Assembly (NCBI GenBank): GCA_025350595.1
Contig: JANXXP010000133.1
Coordinates: forward strand, 1-48,690
DNA: 48,690 bases
DNA from: Bacteroidota bacterium
Lineage (GTDB): Bacteria > Bacteroidota > Bacteroidia > Bacteroidales > VadinHA17
Direction of reading: 5' to 3'
The notes beneath the pieces were generated by a model. That model was not told the DNA's origin, ran no database searches, and saw only the letters and a program-made list of their open reading frames with translations. Shown here piece after piece: positions 19,393 through 28,941 of the stretch; the stretch's first letter is position 1; each line of letters opens with the position of its first letter. A program made the position numbers and the translations under genes.

Positions 19393-20165
19393 ACCACCGC
19401 CACTGAGGAATAGGTAAAAGTGATTCTATCGATATAGATATGCTTTTCCCTGTTATCCGGGAGGTTATCAAAATCGTACAGCAAGCCTCTGAAACGGAAA
19501 AATGATTTATCAGGAACATTCAGCATAAGAGTATATGTATGGGGTAGGCCGTCTTTTAAGTAATTAATCGTTTTAATGAAATGTTTTTTCCCCTTGTCAA
19601 TACTATCTGAATTACATGAATATGCGGTAATTCGCGGATTAACCGACTGGTCGTCGGGGAAAAGGGTGGCTGAAAAACATAAGGAATAAGAGCCTGGATT
19701 ATTTATAGTTATGTCAAATTGTGTGGAGTCGGATCTTAAGGTGTCGGGGAAGAAATAAAACTCTTTGCCTCTCCATAGGTTATTTATGTGATTTTCTTCC
19801 AGCAAAGCCTGTTTTTCAGCACGCGATTCCATCTCGGTAAGTATTCCAAGAACCTGATCGTTAATACTAATCAGCTGTTTTGGGTTATTAATGAAATAGT
19901 ACTTGATTGTTTTGTCCATGGCGTCTTTTGTGTACCCATGTTTTTCTATTACCTGGATATAAGCTGAAATCGAATCAAGTGATAAAAACAAGGAATGATA
20001 TTTTGGAAGAGTCAAAAGGCCGTCTGCAATATGAAAGTCGGTCAGAATAGCAATCAGATCTTTTTCGGGAATCAGATTGTTCTTATCTAATTTTGTTTTT
20101 CTGCTGGTACACGAACCGGCTACCAGCAAAATCAGAAATAATATGAGAATCTTAAGCCTGATCAT
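19389..20165 (-). CDS. DUF4296-family lipoprotein
   Basis: 258 residues starting with a lipoprotein signal: MIRLKILILF then a lipobox LLVAGSC with Cys19. The mature N-terminus KDLIAILTDFHIADGLL followed by a helical segment with YTKDAMDKTIKYYFINNP is the DUF4296 signature, a Bacteroidetes-only domain of unknown function. The C-terminal half is beta-rich (FDITINNPGSYSLCFSATLF) and may be a carbohydrate-binding-like sandwich. It is anchored to an envelope membrane. It lies directly upstream of, and overlaps, the amidohydrolase gene. Confidence 0.8.
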   Translation of the reverse strand: MIRLKILILFLILLVAGSCTSRKTKLDKNNLIPEKDLIAILTDFHIADGLLTLPKYHSLFLSLDSISAYIQVIEKHGYTKDAMDKTIKYYFINNPKQLISINDQVLGILTEMESRAEKQALLEENHINNLWRGKEFYFFPDTLRSDSTQFDITINNPGSYSLCFSATLFPDDQSVNPRITAYSCNSDSIDKGKKHFIKTINYLKDGLPHTYTLMLNVPDKSFFRFRGLLYDFDNLPDNREKHIYIDRITFTYSSVAVV

Positions 20166-20270
20166 TTTACTTTATTATTATAAGCAGACACTCAATTATT
20201 ATTAAATATAATCTCATTTTTCTAAATTCAAGGTTTTCTGTGCTTTTGGTGTAAATATAGTAATTGATTA

Positions 20271-21494
20271 TTACACGTCCTTATTAAGAAATTTCTTTGT
20301 TAGATATCTTACCGGATACCATGCAGCCCAATAGCCTATAAGTAATACGACTACGGGAACCACAATAAAATCTTTTACCTTCATTACAACAGGATATGAG
20401 TCCATAATCAGCGATTCGCTATTAAGTTTTACGAGTCCATAAGTCTGCTGTATCCAGCAAACTGCGAAACCCAGAATTATTCCTGCAATAGCTCCGATAA
20501 TTGAGATTAGCCATCCCTCAAAAATAAATATCTTCCTTATCAGGTTATTATCTGCACCAAGGCTTTTAAGTATTTCAATATCACGCTCTTTCTCAATTAT
20601 TAGCATGGTAAGGGAACCCATTATGTTGAATGATGCGATAATAAGGATCAGCGTCAGGATAAGAAAGATAGCCAGTCTTTCTGATTTCATTACTTTATAA
20701 AAGATCTCCTGCTGTTCATACCTGTTTTTTACTATGAAGCCCTTTCCGAAAATTTTGGTGATGTTTTTCTGCACAACCTGAGGATCAGTCCGATCAGAAA
20801 ATTTTATTTCAAGGGAGGTTACTCCTTCGTTTACTTCTATCAGCTCTCTGGCAAACTCAAGAGGGACATAAACATATTTTGAATCATATTCTTTTTCTAC
20901 CTCAAAGATACCGGAAGGCGTTATATACTTTTTGTTAAAAGGATCTTCTGCATTAATATTTGTGTTCCCTGTCCTTTTGGGGAGCCAGATAGATAATTGT
21001 GAGATAAAATTAATCCTGAGCCCCAGATATTGTGCAACGCCTATTCCGGGAATAGCATAAGGACGACCTTTTTCTGATCGGAGAGAGAAAGTGCCTTCAA
21101 ACATTGAGCTGTCGATATTTGAAATCATAGTATAGTTATCATCAACACCTTTTATTGTTGCAATAAATTGTCTGTCACCATATTTCAGAAGTGCATTTTC
21201 CTCCAGTACAAGGGAATAACACGATACCCCATCAACTTTTGCAAGAAGTTTCAGCCTTGATGTATCTGCAATAAATGTTTTTCCTTCAGCAGCAGTTATC
21301 TTAATGTCGGGATCAAAGGTGTTGAATATTGCACTAACCATTGTTTCAAGCCCGTTGAAAACCGACAGGATAATAATAAGTGCCATCGTTCCTACTGCAA
21401 CACCTGCTACCGATACTGCCGAGATAATGTTTATTGCATTCCGCGATTTTTTTGCGAACAGGTACCTTTTTGCTATGTATAATGAGAGTTTCAC
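20271..21494 (-). CDS. LolC/LolE-type ABC transporter permease
   Basis: 407 residues with the FtsX/LolE plan: one N-terminal helix (AINIISAVSVAGVAVGTMALIIILSVFNGLE), a periplasmic domain of about 230 residues, and three C-terminal helices including FLILTLILIIASFNIMGSLTMLIIEKERDIEILKSLGA. SLGADNNLIRKIF is the coupling-helix region. LolCE extracts lipoproteins from the inner membrane for transport to the outer membrane. The ATPase partner (LolD) is not adjacent. It is 4 bases downstream of the methyltransferase gene. Confidence 0.85.
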   Translation of the reverse strand: MKLSLYIAKRYLFAKKSRNAINIISAVSVAGVAVGTMALIIILSVFNGLETMVSAIFNTFDPDIKITAAEGKTFIADTSRLKLLAKVDGVSCYSLVLEENALLKYGDRQFIATIKGVDDNYTMISNIDSSMFEGTFSLRSEKGRPYAIPGIGVAQYLGLRINFISQLSIWLPKRTGNTNINAEDPFNKKYITPSGIFEVEKEYDSKYVYVPLEFARELIEVNEGVTSLEIKFSDRTDPQVVQKNITKIFGKGFIVKNRYEQQEIFYKVMKSERLAIFLILTLILIIASFNIMGSLTMLIIEKERDIEILKSLGADNNLIRKIFIFEGWLISIIGAIAGIILGFAVCWIQQTYGLVKLNSESLIMDSYPVVMKVKDFIVVPVVVLLIGYWAAWYPVRYLTKKFLNKDV

Positions 21495-21498
21495 TTTT

Positions 21499-22308
21499 TT
21501 ATTTTCTGGCGGTAACCAGCAGCCCGGTTCCTGTCTTATGAGTTAAACTTAGATCGAAAATGTTAAGTACAATTGAAACAGGGAAGAATATCAGGTAATA
21601 AAAAGGGAGGAGCAGAAAAAAGAGATATGAAGTATTGAGCATTTTTACCGGATACTTCATCGACAATCGCCATGAAATATTTCCTGGTTTTCCATAGGTA
21701 TAACCCGCCTCAATATTTTTGAATCCTGCAAGAGTAAGCTTTTCCTTTATATCCTTTATACTGTAACCATCTCTTACATGCTCATCAATAAAAGATTCTT
21801 CTTCTGCGTTGTGTACATCAGATCCTCCCTGATCAGAAGGAGTTGATATCAGTAGTACTCCATTCTCTTTCAGTGATTTGTAAAAGTTCTGAAAAACAAG
21901 AACATCTTCTTCAATATGCTCCATTACATCTACCGATAGAATAATATTATAACAATTCAGATCAGCCAGAGCGGTAAGATCACCTGTCTGGAAGACAACT
22001 CTTTCAGATAACCCCGATTTATTAAAGAATTTATTGCAATCTGCAATCTGTTCACTATTTATATCGAGTGCTTTTATTTTCCAAAGTTTATTCATTCTGC
22101 TCATCCTCCAGGTATACTGGCCAAATCCTGATCCGGCATCAAGAACCGATGCTTTGCCACTATATTGCTGGGAGATTTTTCGCAAAGCTTTTTTAACATG
22201 CCAGGTACGAAGGAGAAGAAGATCAAGAAGAAAATAGAGAGTCTTTCTCATAAACAAAGACCCTGCAAAGAATCTGCCCAGTGATTGTTTTATTGGTTCG
22301 TATTGCAT
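21499..22308 (-). CDS. Class I SAM-dependent methyltransferase with C-terminal membrane segment
   Basis: 269 residues. The glycine-rich SAM loop VLDAGSGFGQY is at 55-65, the acidic residue of the second strand in ALDINSEQI, and NIILSVDVMEHIEED gives motif IV. A C-terminal hydrophobic stretch (LFFLLLPFYYLIFFPVSIVLNIF) suggests membrane attachment, so a lipid or isoprenoid substrate is possible, but the substrate is unknown. It lies between rbfA (5-base gap) and the LolC/E-type permease (4-base gap), probably in one operon. Confidence 0.8.
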   Translation of the reverse strand: MQYEPIKQSLGRFFAGSLFMRKTLYFLLDLLLLRTWHVKKALRKISQQYSGKASVLDAGSGFGQYTWRMSRMNKLWKIKALDINSEQIADCNKFFNKSGLSERVVFQTGDLTALADLNCYNIILSVDVMEHIEEDVLVFQNFYKSLKENGVLLISTPSDQGGSDVHNAEEESFIDEHVRDGYSIKDIKEKLTLAGFKNIEAGYTYGKPGNISWRLSMKYPVKMLNTSYLFFLLLPFYYLIFFPVSIVLNIFDLSLTHKTGTGLLVTARK

Positions 22309-22313
22309 GTATA

Positions 22314-22652
22314 TCAGGATTTTAACAGTTTGTCTATTTTGTCAATATAGTCAAGACTGTCGTCAATATGGAAGGCTATATCAGGAACAATTCTGAGCTG
22401 GGTTCTGACTTTCTGTCCCAGTTCAAATCTGATTTTTGAAGTGTGTTCTTCTATTGAATGCAGAACATCATCCTGGTTCGTTGCCGGGAAGATGCTTATA
22501 TAGACTTTTGCAAAAGAAAGATCAGGACTAAGCCTGACCCGTGTTATTGAAACAAGCTTCCCATGTGCGAATTCATTACCTCTTTTAATGAATATGTCGG
22601 CCAGTTCTTTCTGGATTAAGCGCGATACTTTTTTCTGTCTTGTCGATTCCAT
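22314..22652 (-). CDS. rbfA: Ribosome-binding factor A
   Basis: A small KH-domain protein that assists late 30S maturation and cold adaptation. From ATG 22652 it has 112 residues, beginning MESTRQKKVSRLIQKELADIF, exactly the RbfA start. SITRVRLSPDLSFAKVYIS and LRIVPDIAFHIDDSLDY are the family hallmarks. The ORF track adds 43 residues encoded by the upstream repeat; these are rejected. A -7 element (TACCTTTG on the minus strand, 22680-22673) lies 21 bases before this ATG, in support of the shorter start. Confidence 0.95.
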   Translation of the reverse strand: MESTRQKKVSRLIQKELADIFIKRGNEFAHGKLVSITRVRLSPDLSFAKVYISIFPATNQDDVLHSIEEHTSKIRFELGQKVRTQLRIVPDIAFHIDDSLDYIDKIDKLLKS

Positions 22653-22672
22653 GGCCAAAATTTTTAATGGGG

Positions 22673-22680
22673 CAAAGGTA
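22673..22680 (-). promoter_or_regulatory. Candidate -7 element for rbfA
   Basis: Minus-strand TACCTTTG matches TAnnTTTG exactly and is 21 bases upstream of the rbfA ATG at 22652. A matching -33 box is not clear at 19-21 bases. Confidence 0.5.
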
Positions 22681-22744
22681 CGATTTTCCGGCGAATTTCT
22701 TAAGTCTCTATGAACTGAACTCTCACCCCCTTTTGATTTCCATG

Positions 22745-22858
22745 AACTCACCCCCTTCTTTTCCCCCTCTCTGCTTCGCAAAGAGGGGGAATGTTTCTGT
22801 GATAGAGCTTCTTACACCCCCCTCTTTGTGAAGCAGAGAGTGGGATGGGGGGTGAGTT
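22745..22858. repeat. Long imperfect inverted repeat (copy e), about 42-bp arms
   Basis: Left arm 22745-22789 begins AACTCACCCCC and runs to CTCTCTGCTTCGCAAAGAGG. The right arm 22817-22858 is its near-perfect inverse, CTCTTTGTGAAGCAGAGAG ending GGGGGGTGAGTT. About 27 bases separate them. A partial extra copy of the CTCACCCCC end occurs just to the left (about 22721-22732). It occupies most of the 310-base divergent gap between rbfA and trpS and resembles a miniature non-coding element. Confidence 0.8.
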
Positions 22859-22906
22859 AATGTCGGTCAGGCAGGGAGATATGGAGGCTGAGTTCATGGT
22901 TATACA

Positions 22907-22938
22907 GTTGTGCCGTTGCGCCTTTTTTACTAGATTTG
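22907..22938 (+). promoter_or_regulatory. Bacteroidetes-type promoter for trpS
   Basis: GTTG (22907-22910, TTG core) is followed by 20 bases and TAGATTTG (22931-22938), a full -7 match. The start site would fall near 22944, about 19 bases before the trpS ATG. Confidence 0.7.
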
Positions 22939-22962
22939 CACCGAACATTATTTAAGTAAAAA

Positions 22963-23952
22963 ATGGACACAGTAGTAAGCGGCATCAGATCAACAGGAAA
23001 CCTGCACCTTGGAAATTATTTTGGTGCTATAAAGAATTTTCTTAAAATGCAAAAAGAGAATAATTGTTTTTTCTTTATAGCTGATTACCACGCGCTTACA
23101 ACTCATCCAAAACCTGCAGATCTTCATGGAAATATAAAACAGGTACTTGCAGAATATCTCGCATGCGGAATTGATCCGGAAGTCGCCACTGTTTTCATCC
23201 AGAGCGATGTCCCTGAAGTTGCTGAATTGTACCTTTTACTAAATATGAATGCATATGTTGGTGAACTGGAGAGGACAGCATCATTTAAGGAGAAGGTCAG
23301 GCTGCAGCCCGATAATGTAAATGCAGGATTGCTTACATATCCCGTATTGATGGCTTCCGATATTATTATTCACAAAGCGAATAAGGTACCGGTGGGAAAA
23401 GATCAGGAGCAGCACCTCGAGATGACCAGGCATTTCGCCAGAAGATTCAATATGATGTACGAGGTTAACTATTTTCCTGAACCTGATGCCTATAATTTTG
23501 GACAGCAGCTGGTAAAAATTCCCGGCCTTGATGGTACTGGTAAGATGGGAAAGAGTGAGGGGAATGGTGTATTTCTTGCCGATACTCCCCAGGAAATCCG
23601 TAAGAAAGTAATGAGAGCTGTCACAGACACTGGCCCAACCTCACCCAATCAGGAACAAACCGAACCGGTGAAGAACCTTTTTACAATTATGAATGTTGTC
23701 TCAGACCCAGAGACGGTTAAGTTTTTCACTGAGAAATACGCCTCCTGCGAGATCCGTTATGGCGACATGAAAAAGCAACTGGCTGAGGATATTGTAAAAT
23801 TCACCGAACCAATCCGTCTCAGAATCACAGATCTTCTGTCTGATAATGAATATCTTTCAAGAGTTGTTGCTGCCGGAGCAGAAAAGGCCAGGGCAAGCGC
23901 TTCAAAAACAGTGAAGGAAGTAAGGGAAATTATTGGGTACCGGGGATTCTGA
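22963..23952 (+). CDS. trpS: Tryptophanyl-tRNA synthetase
   Basis: A class I synthetase charging tRNA-Trp. The 329 residues have the HIGH-type motif HLGN at 15-18 and the KMSKS-type loop KMGKS at 194-198. SGIRSTGNLHLGNYFGAI at the start, ALTTHPKPADL and DQEQHLEMTRHFARRFN are typical. The end REIIGYRGF fits the family. The ATG follows the promoter at 22907-22938. Two compact hairpins directly downstream look like its transcript end. Confidence 0.97.
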   Translation: MDTVVSGIRSTGNLHLGNYFGAIKNFLKMQKENNCFFFIADYHALTTHPKPADLHGNIKQVLAEYLACGIDPEVATVFIQSDVPEVAELYLLLNMNAYVGELERTASFKEKVRLQPDNVNAGLLTYPVLMASDIIIHKANKVPVGKDQEQHLEMTRHFARRFNMMYEVNYFPEPDAYNFGQQLVKIPGLDGTGKMGKSEGNGVFLADTPQEIRKKVMRAVTDTGPTSPNQEQTEPVKNLFTIMNVVSDPETVKFFTEKYASCEIRYGDMKKQLAEDIVKFTEPIRLRITDLLSDNEYLSRVVAAGAEKARASASKTVKEVREIIGYRGF

Positions 23953-23963
23953 TATAAAAAGAA

Positions 23964-24001
23964 AGCCAGGCTTTTGACCTGGCTGCCCTGAGGGATCAGG
24001 G
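23964..24001 (+). terminator. Tandem hairpins after trpS
   Basis: AGCCAGG-CTTTTGA-CCTGGCT (23964-23984) is a perfect 7-bp stem, and CCCTGA-GGGA-TCAGGG (23986-24001) is a perfect 6-bp stem right after it. No T-run follows, so termination is a guess based on position; a 3'-end stabilising role is equally possible. Confidence 0.55.
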
Positions 24002-24123
24002 ATATTATTGAGATTGCCTATGTAATACCAATAGTTCAAATTGTGTGCCAAAAGTGTTTGGTCTCGCAGGAATATTCTTTTATTTGTTAATTTTGGATTA
24101 TATCAATAACCAATGATCTGACA

Positions 24124-26796
24124 GTGGGAAAACGATTCACAATCATTCTTCTGACACTTCTTGTCTCTGCTCTTGTAATAATGGGGTATTATTTCCGGCA
24201 AAGCAGAAAGATCATATTTACAGACCCTTATAAAGTTATTTCTACAGATGCCTGTGTAGTAATTGAGACCGTTGACCTTCAAAGTTTCATGAATTCTCTT
24301 ACAACAGGCAAGGGCTTGTTTGGAGAATTGGGAAAGATCAAAGAGTTAAGCATTTTTAACCAGAAGCTGAAATATCTTACTGATCAGCTAAATAAAGTCG
24401 GGTTTAAAAAGGTATTGAACGAAGGCAGGGCCGTAATTTCTTTTCATCCGGCATTGAATGGCAAACTTCAGGTACTTCTGTCAACTCCAGCTGGTGAGAT
24501 AAGCTATCGTCAGATAAAAGACATGCTCCGGTCATCAGGTATAAATAATGTGATTGAAACGAAATTAAAGAGCAGGGTTGTTCTTAAAGCGCCATTTTTA
24601 ATTAACAGTCAGAAGGACACGGCATATATAACTCTTTTCCCTGGATTAGTGGTATGCAGCTCTTCAGTGAAACTTATTGAAGAAGCTTGTCTTCAGATTT
24701 CAAGTGAGAGAGATGTAAGAAACCTTCCGGGGTTTTCAAAAGTACTTCTTGCATCAGGGAAAAACGTGGATAAGATTTTTGTGGTTTTTGCTAATCTGCA
24801 GGGGTTTCTTAAATCTGTTCTTGGAGAACAAGGTCAGGGGCTGGCACAAAAAATTGCTAAACTTGCAGGAACTGCGGGAGGTGATATTTATATCAATGAA
24901 GAAGGTCTGGTACTGAGCGGATATACCGAAAGTACTGATTCATCGGATTTTCTATACAAGTACAAATTTATTGCTCCAAAGGCATTCCATACGTATAAAA
25001 TTCTTCCCTCATCAACAGTGCTTTTTGAAACGCTTATTCATCAGGGAATAACCTTGAACAATAAATTCGACAGCACCATCTCACGCCAAACGATTGATCT
25101 TGCTTCCAAATTGAAAGATTACACCGGTGAAGAGATTACAAGGGCATACATAAATATTAAAGGAAATCAGGTGCATGATAATACATTGATTATATATGAA
25201 CTGATTAACCGTACTCAGGCTGAATTGATTTTTCTTAATGAACTGGGTCCTGACAGCAATATTATATATTTTCAACCTGACAACCAGATTAAAATTCCGG
25301 TTTATAAAGTTCCGTATAATGGGCTCAGCAAAGTATTGATACCCGGATTTGCACCCGGATTTGATGAATCATATTTAGCTTTTTACGATAACTTCCTTAT
25401 AACCGGAAGTTCCTTTACCACTATCTCGAAGTTATTATATGACAACCTTCTTAACAAAACTCTTGCAAATGATCTGACATATCGCGATTTCGCAAGTACG
25501 CTTCCAAGCCGGGCCGGTTACTTTTTCTACTGTGCTCCATCACATATTACGGAGTATATTGCTGGGTTTCTTAACAATGATATAGTCAGCACTATTACCG
25601 CAAATAGAAATTCCCTTAATAAAATTCAGGCAATTGGCTACCAGCTTGCATCGAGTAACGCCATGATATATAATAGCTTATCTGTAAAATATAAAGAAAC
25701 AGCAAGAGAAGAATCCAATACTGAGTGGGAAACTCTTCTCGATACTGTTGCAAGTATAAAACCATTCTTCTTTACAAATCATATTACAGGAGCAAAAGAG
25801 ATTTTCATTCAGGATTTGAAGAACAATACATATCTCATAAATACTGCAGGCCGGGTACTTTGGAAAGTTCCACTTAATGAGAGGATTAGCGGGAGTATAT
25901 ACATGATTGATTATTTCCGGAACGGAAAATATCAGTTACTTTTTTCTGGCAGGAATTATCTTCATCTTCTCGACAGAAACGGAAATTATGTTGATAGATA
26001 TCCGGTTAAACTAAGGTCGCCGGCAACTAATTCGTTATCACTTGTTGACTATGATAATAACCTCAATTACAGGTTATTTATAGCAGGGGAGGATAAAAAG
26101 ATTTATTCGTATGATAAAACAGGGAATGCAGTAAAAGGCTGGAATCTATTCACTACTAATAGTCAGGTTAAGTCAGAAATCAGTTACTTTGAAGTTTCCG
26201 GAAAGGATTATCTGGTAGCATCCGATGAAACAACAATCTATTTTCTCGATCGTGCAGGAAATAAAAGGGTTAACCTGAAAGAACCAGCTACAAAAGCAAC
26301 CAGATCGGCAATGAGGTTAATTGCCGGGTCAGATCCTTCAATTGTTTGTACTTCCCCTGATGGGACTATTCAAAAAGTGTACTTCGATGGCAGTGTAAAA
26401 AAAATCAGTCTGCAAAAGTTTTCAATTGACCATTCATTTGATATTTTTGACATAGACGGTGATGGTTTTGGTGAATACATTTTTATTGATAATGGTATGT
26501 TGTATCTTTATGGCCATAATAATTTGGAGATATTCACGAGAAAATTCAGCTCCGGGGAACTGGGAGGACCGTTAAACTTTATTTTTTCAGCTTCAGACAG
26601 AAAAGTAGGGGTATTTGATCTCAAAAATAAATTGATATATCTTATTGGAAATAAAGGAGAGACTATGAATGGATTTCCTCTTAGAGGAGCATCTATGTTT
26701 TCAATTGGGAAATTGTCGGACAAGAGTGGATGGCATCTTATTGTCGGTGGAACAGATAATTTCCTATATAATTATAAAATAGACACAGAGAAATAA
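24124..26796 (+). CDS. Membrane-anchored envelope protein with C-terminal beta-propeller-like domain
   Basis: Not a family I can name with confidence; the N-terminal half recalls DUF3352-type proteins. GTG 24124 is the only sensible start: it gives MGKRFTIILLTLLVSALVIMG, a signal anchor. TAATTTTG, a possible -7 box, lies 28 bases upstream. Residues 30-530 alternate short strands and helices. Residues about 550-890 hold some eight repeats of a strand ending in a xIYxxDxxGN turn (NTYLINTAGR, HLLDRNGN, IYSYDKTGN, IYFLDRAGN and others), as in a PQQ-like or VCBS-like propeller. DIDGDGFGEY near 775 is a calcium-loop motif. It probably faces the periplasm. First of a four-gene unit. Confidence 0.7.
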   Translation: MGKRFTIILLTLLVSALVIMGYYFRQSRKIIFTDPYKVISTDACVVIETVDLQSFMNSLTTGKGLFGELGKIKELSIFNQKLKYLTDQLNKVGFKKVLNEGRAVISFHPALNGKLQVLLSTPAGEISYRQIKDMLRSSGINNVIETKLKSRVVLKAPFLINSQKDTAYITLFPGLVVCSSSVKLIEEACLQISSERDVRNLPGFSKVLLASGKNVDKIFVVFANLQGFLKSVLGEQGQGLAQKIAKLAGTAGGDIYINEEGLVLSGYTESTDSSDFLYKYKFIAPKAFHTYKILPSSTVLFETLIHQGITLNNKFDSTISRQTIDLASKLKDYTGEEITRAYINIKGNQVHDNTLIIYELINRTQAELIFLNELGPDSNIIYFQPDNQIKIPVYKVPYNGLSKVLIPGFAPGFDESYLAFYDNFLITGSSFTTISKLLYDNLLNKTLANDLTYRDFASTLPSRAGYFFYCAPSHITEYIAGFLNNDIVSTITANRNSLNKIQAIGYQLASSNAMIYNSLSVKYKETAREESNTEWETLLDTVASIKPFFFTNHITGAKEIFIQDLKNNTYLINTAGRVLWKVPLNERISGSIYMIDYFRNGKYQLLFSGRNYLHLLDRNGNYVDRYPVKLRSPATNSLSLVDYDNNLNYRLFIAGEDKKIYSYDKTGNAVKGWNLFTTNSQVKSEISYFEVSGKDYLVASDETTIYFLDRAGNKRVNLKEPATKATRSAMRLIAGSDPSIVCTSPDGTIQKVYFDGSVKKISLQKFSIDHSFDIFDIDGDGFGEYIFIDNGMLYLYGHNNLEIFTRKFSSGELGGPLNFIFSASDRKVGVFDLKNKLIYLIGNKGETMNGFPLRGASMFSIGKLSDKSGWHLIVGGTDNFLYNYKIDTEK

Positions 26797-26806
26797 TAAA
26801 CAGATT

Positions 26807-28921
26807 ATGATAAGAAATTTATTTCGGATAGTTTTCATAATAGTGGTCTTTGCAGCTTACAGTTGTCAAAAAGATACCTACGACATGAATAAGCTTTCCA
26901 AAAACGCTGTGTTATCTCCGACAATGGCAATTTCGGCTGTTAAGGGGGGTGTTTCTTTAAGCGATATGATTAAAGCGAACGATACTGTTGTTTTTGATCA
27001 GAACAAATTTGTTAAACTGGTTTTCAAAAAAGACTCTGTAATAAATTTAAAACTGGCCGATTTTTATAATTTGACCAATATGGTGGCATACAGTCAGACA
27101 TATGCCATGGGAGATTTATCAATCGATCCTTTTCAGGCTACTTACGGCTATACTCTTGGACAAATAAGCTCTAATTTTTCAGTTGCCCTTAAAAATCAAT
27201 TTATTACACTTGATAATGGGACGCCTCATCCATTTCCTGGATTTCCGGCTGTAAACATGGGAGAAAAAACATTTACCGGGATAACAAATTTTCAAAGTGC
27301 AGTATTCAAATCAGGCTTTCTTGATATTACAATTAAGAACAATTTGCCTGCTGCCATTGGCACTGTTAATGTAAGTTTATTTAACACCGCCGGCCATTCT
27401 GCAATAGGCGGATTAGTTGCCATACCCGGAGTTGCTCCTGGTCAGATCTCCACCGCTTCGATAGATCTTACAAATCAGACTGTCACAAACTCAATCATTG
27501 CTGCAATTGTTCTTACAGGGAGTGTTGCGAACCCAACACCGGTAATAATAAATCTTAATACTAATAATATTCAGATCACAATTAAGGGCAGGGCTTTGGT
27601 TGTAAAATCCGGAAGAATTATCCTACCATCACAATCAGTATCACTTAGTAACAAAGATACCATTACTTTCAGCGCAGGAAGCGGAGTGGAGTTAACCGGA
27701 TTCAAAATTACTACAGGAAACCTATCGTATAATATTACCGCAGTTAGTTCCCTCACAGCAGCTCTTTCTATTTCCCTTCCTTCAACTTCAAGAGGAGGTA
27801 TTCCTGTTTCACAGGTAATAAATATTGGTCCTTCTGCTCAATTTGCCGGGACAATATTATTTGATAATACTACTGTTGATTTGAGTAAAGACGTTTTAAA
27901 ACCTTTTAACAGGTTGCCAATGACTTATGGTATTGTTGTTAACTCAAATAATACAATGATTAATTTCAACAGTACTGATAATATAAAGCTTGACATTAAG
28001 CTTACAAACCCGGTTTTTGATTATGCAAAAGGATATTTCGGCCAGCAGGTTGAAACAATTACTCCCGATTCACTTGATCTCGGAATTGCAGATGTTTTAA
28101 GCCATCTCACAGGAAGTTTCCTTATATCCAGTCCTTCTATTAAGATTAATTATTCAAATTCTTTTGCAATTCCAATGCAGGTTACATTTAATGGTACGGG
28201 TATAAGGAAGAACAAATCAAATGTTAACCTAGGACTTGCTACTCAGACTATTACGCCTGCTACCTTTGCTTCGCGGGATGCTTCAGCAGTAATTGCTGTC
28301 GATAAAACCACATCCAAAATAGATTCACTTATCTCAATGCCTCCTGAGAAAATCAGATTCTCGGGATCGGCTAATATGAACCCTGCCGGGAATACTGGTC
28401 TTAGAGATAATTACGTTTTTGGAAATAGTCGTTTCCTTGCTTCTCTCGATGTTGAAGTCCCGCTTGAGTTCAGAATGAATAATCTTCAGTTTGTAGATAC
28501 CGTCGATAATTTTTTGAAAAGCAGCAGCGGAAGTACCAGTTCCTTCAAACCTGAAGATTTTAAATTGCTGCGTGTCGACATAACAGCGCAAAACGGGTTC
28601 CCTCTGGGCATATCACTTAAAATGAGTCTTTACGACCCAGCAAATCATACAATTAAAAGTACTATCGATGCAACAGATCTTTTAAAACCCGCTCCGGTAG
28701 ATACTAATGGAAAATCCAGCGGTTTCACTGAAACTACAACTCATATAGAATTCACGCAGGAATTTTTCAGCTCAATCAGCACTACAGATAAAATCATATT
28801 TAAGTTTGGACTGATAACATCTGAAAATGGTACAAAGGATGTTAAAATCTATTCCGACAACAGAATTGATTACAAAGCTGCACTGGTTGTGCAACCGGTT
28901 ATTAATATTAAGTTAAAGTGA
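26807..28921 (+). CDS. Large lipoprotein of unknown function
   Basis: 704 residues with a lipoprotein signal: MIRNLFRIVF, hydrophobic core, and lipobox AAYSC giving Cys20 as the acylated residue; the following QKD has Asp only at +3. The mature protein is rich in Ser, Thr, Asn and Val and predicted mostly beta, for example repeated segments near SVSLSNKDTITFSAGSGVEL and SLDVEVPLEFRMN. I recognise no catalytic motif. It may sit on the outer membrane and partner the barrel-like protein encoded next. It begins 10 bases after the propeller protein stop and its stop overlaps a GTG that could start the next gene. Confidence 0.7.
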   Translation: MIRNLFRIVFIIVVFAAYSCQKDTYDMNKLSKNAVLSPTMAISAVKGGVSLSDMIKANDTVVFDQNKFVKLVFKKDSVINLKLADFYNLTNMVAYSQTYAMGDLSIDPFQATYGYTLGQISSNFSVALKNQFITLDNGTPHPFPGFPAVNMGEKTFTGITNFQSAVFKSGFLDITIKNNLPAAIGTVNVSLFNTAGHSAIGGLVAIPGVAPGQISTASIDLTNQTVTNSIIAAIVLTGSVANPTPVIINLNTNNIQITIKGRALVVKSGRIILPSQSVSLSNKDTITFSAGSGVELTGFKITTGNLSYNITAVSSLTAALSISLPSTSRGGIPVSQVINIGPSAQFAGTILFDNTTVDLSKDVLKPFNRLPMTYGIVVNSNNTMINFNSTDNIKLDIKLTNPVFDYAKGYFGQQVETITPDSLDLGIADVLSHLTGSFLISSPSIKINYSNSFAIPMQVTFNGTGIRKNKSNVNLGLATQTITPATFASRDASAVIAVDKTTSKIDSLISMPPEKIRFSGSANMNPAGNTGLRDNYVFGNSRFLASLDVEVPLEFRMNNLQFVDTVDNFLKSSSGSTSSFKPEDFKLLRVDITAQNGFPLGISLKMSLYDPANHTIKSTIDATDLLKPAPVDTNGKSSGFTETTTHIEFTQEFFSSISTTDKIIFKFGLITSENGTKDVKIYSDNRIDYKAALVVQPVINIKLK

Positions 28922-28941
28922 ACCTTTTATCGGCAAGAGAT

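Noticed and set aside
22653-22781. 43-residue extension of rbfA in the ORF track
   Set aside because: It translates the repeat region; the -7 box at 22673-22680 is inside it and RbfA proteins begin at the ATG 22652 equivalent.
22727-22858. Possible CRISPR-like spaced repeats
   Set aside because: The units are inverted, not direct, with no regular spacer length and no cas gene nearby.
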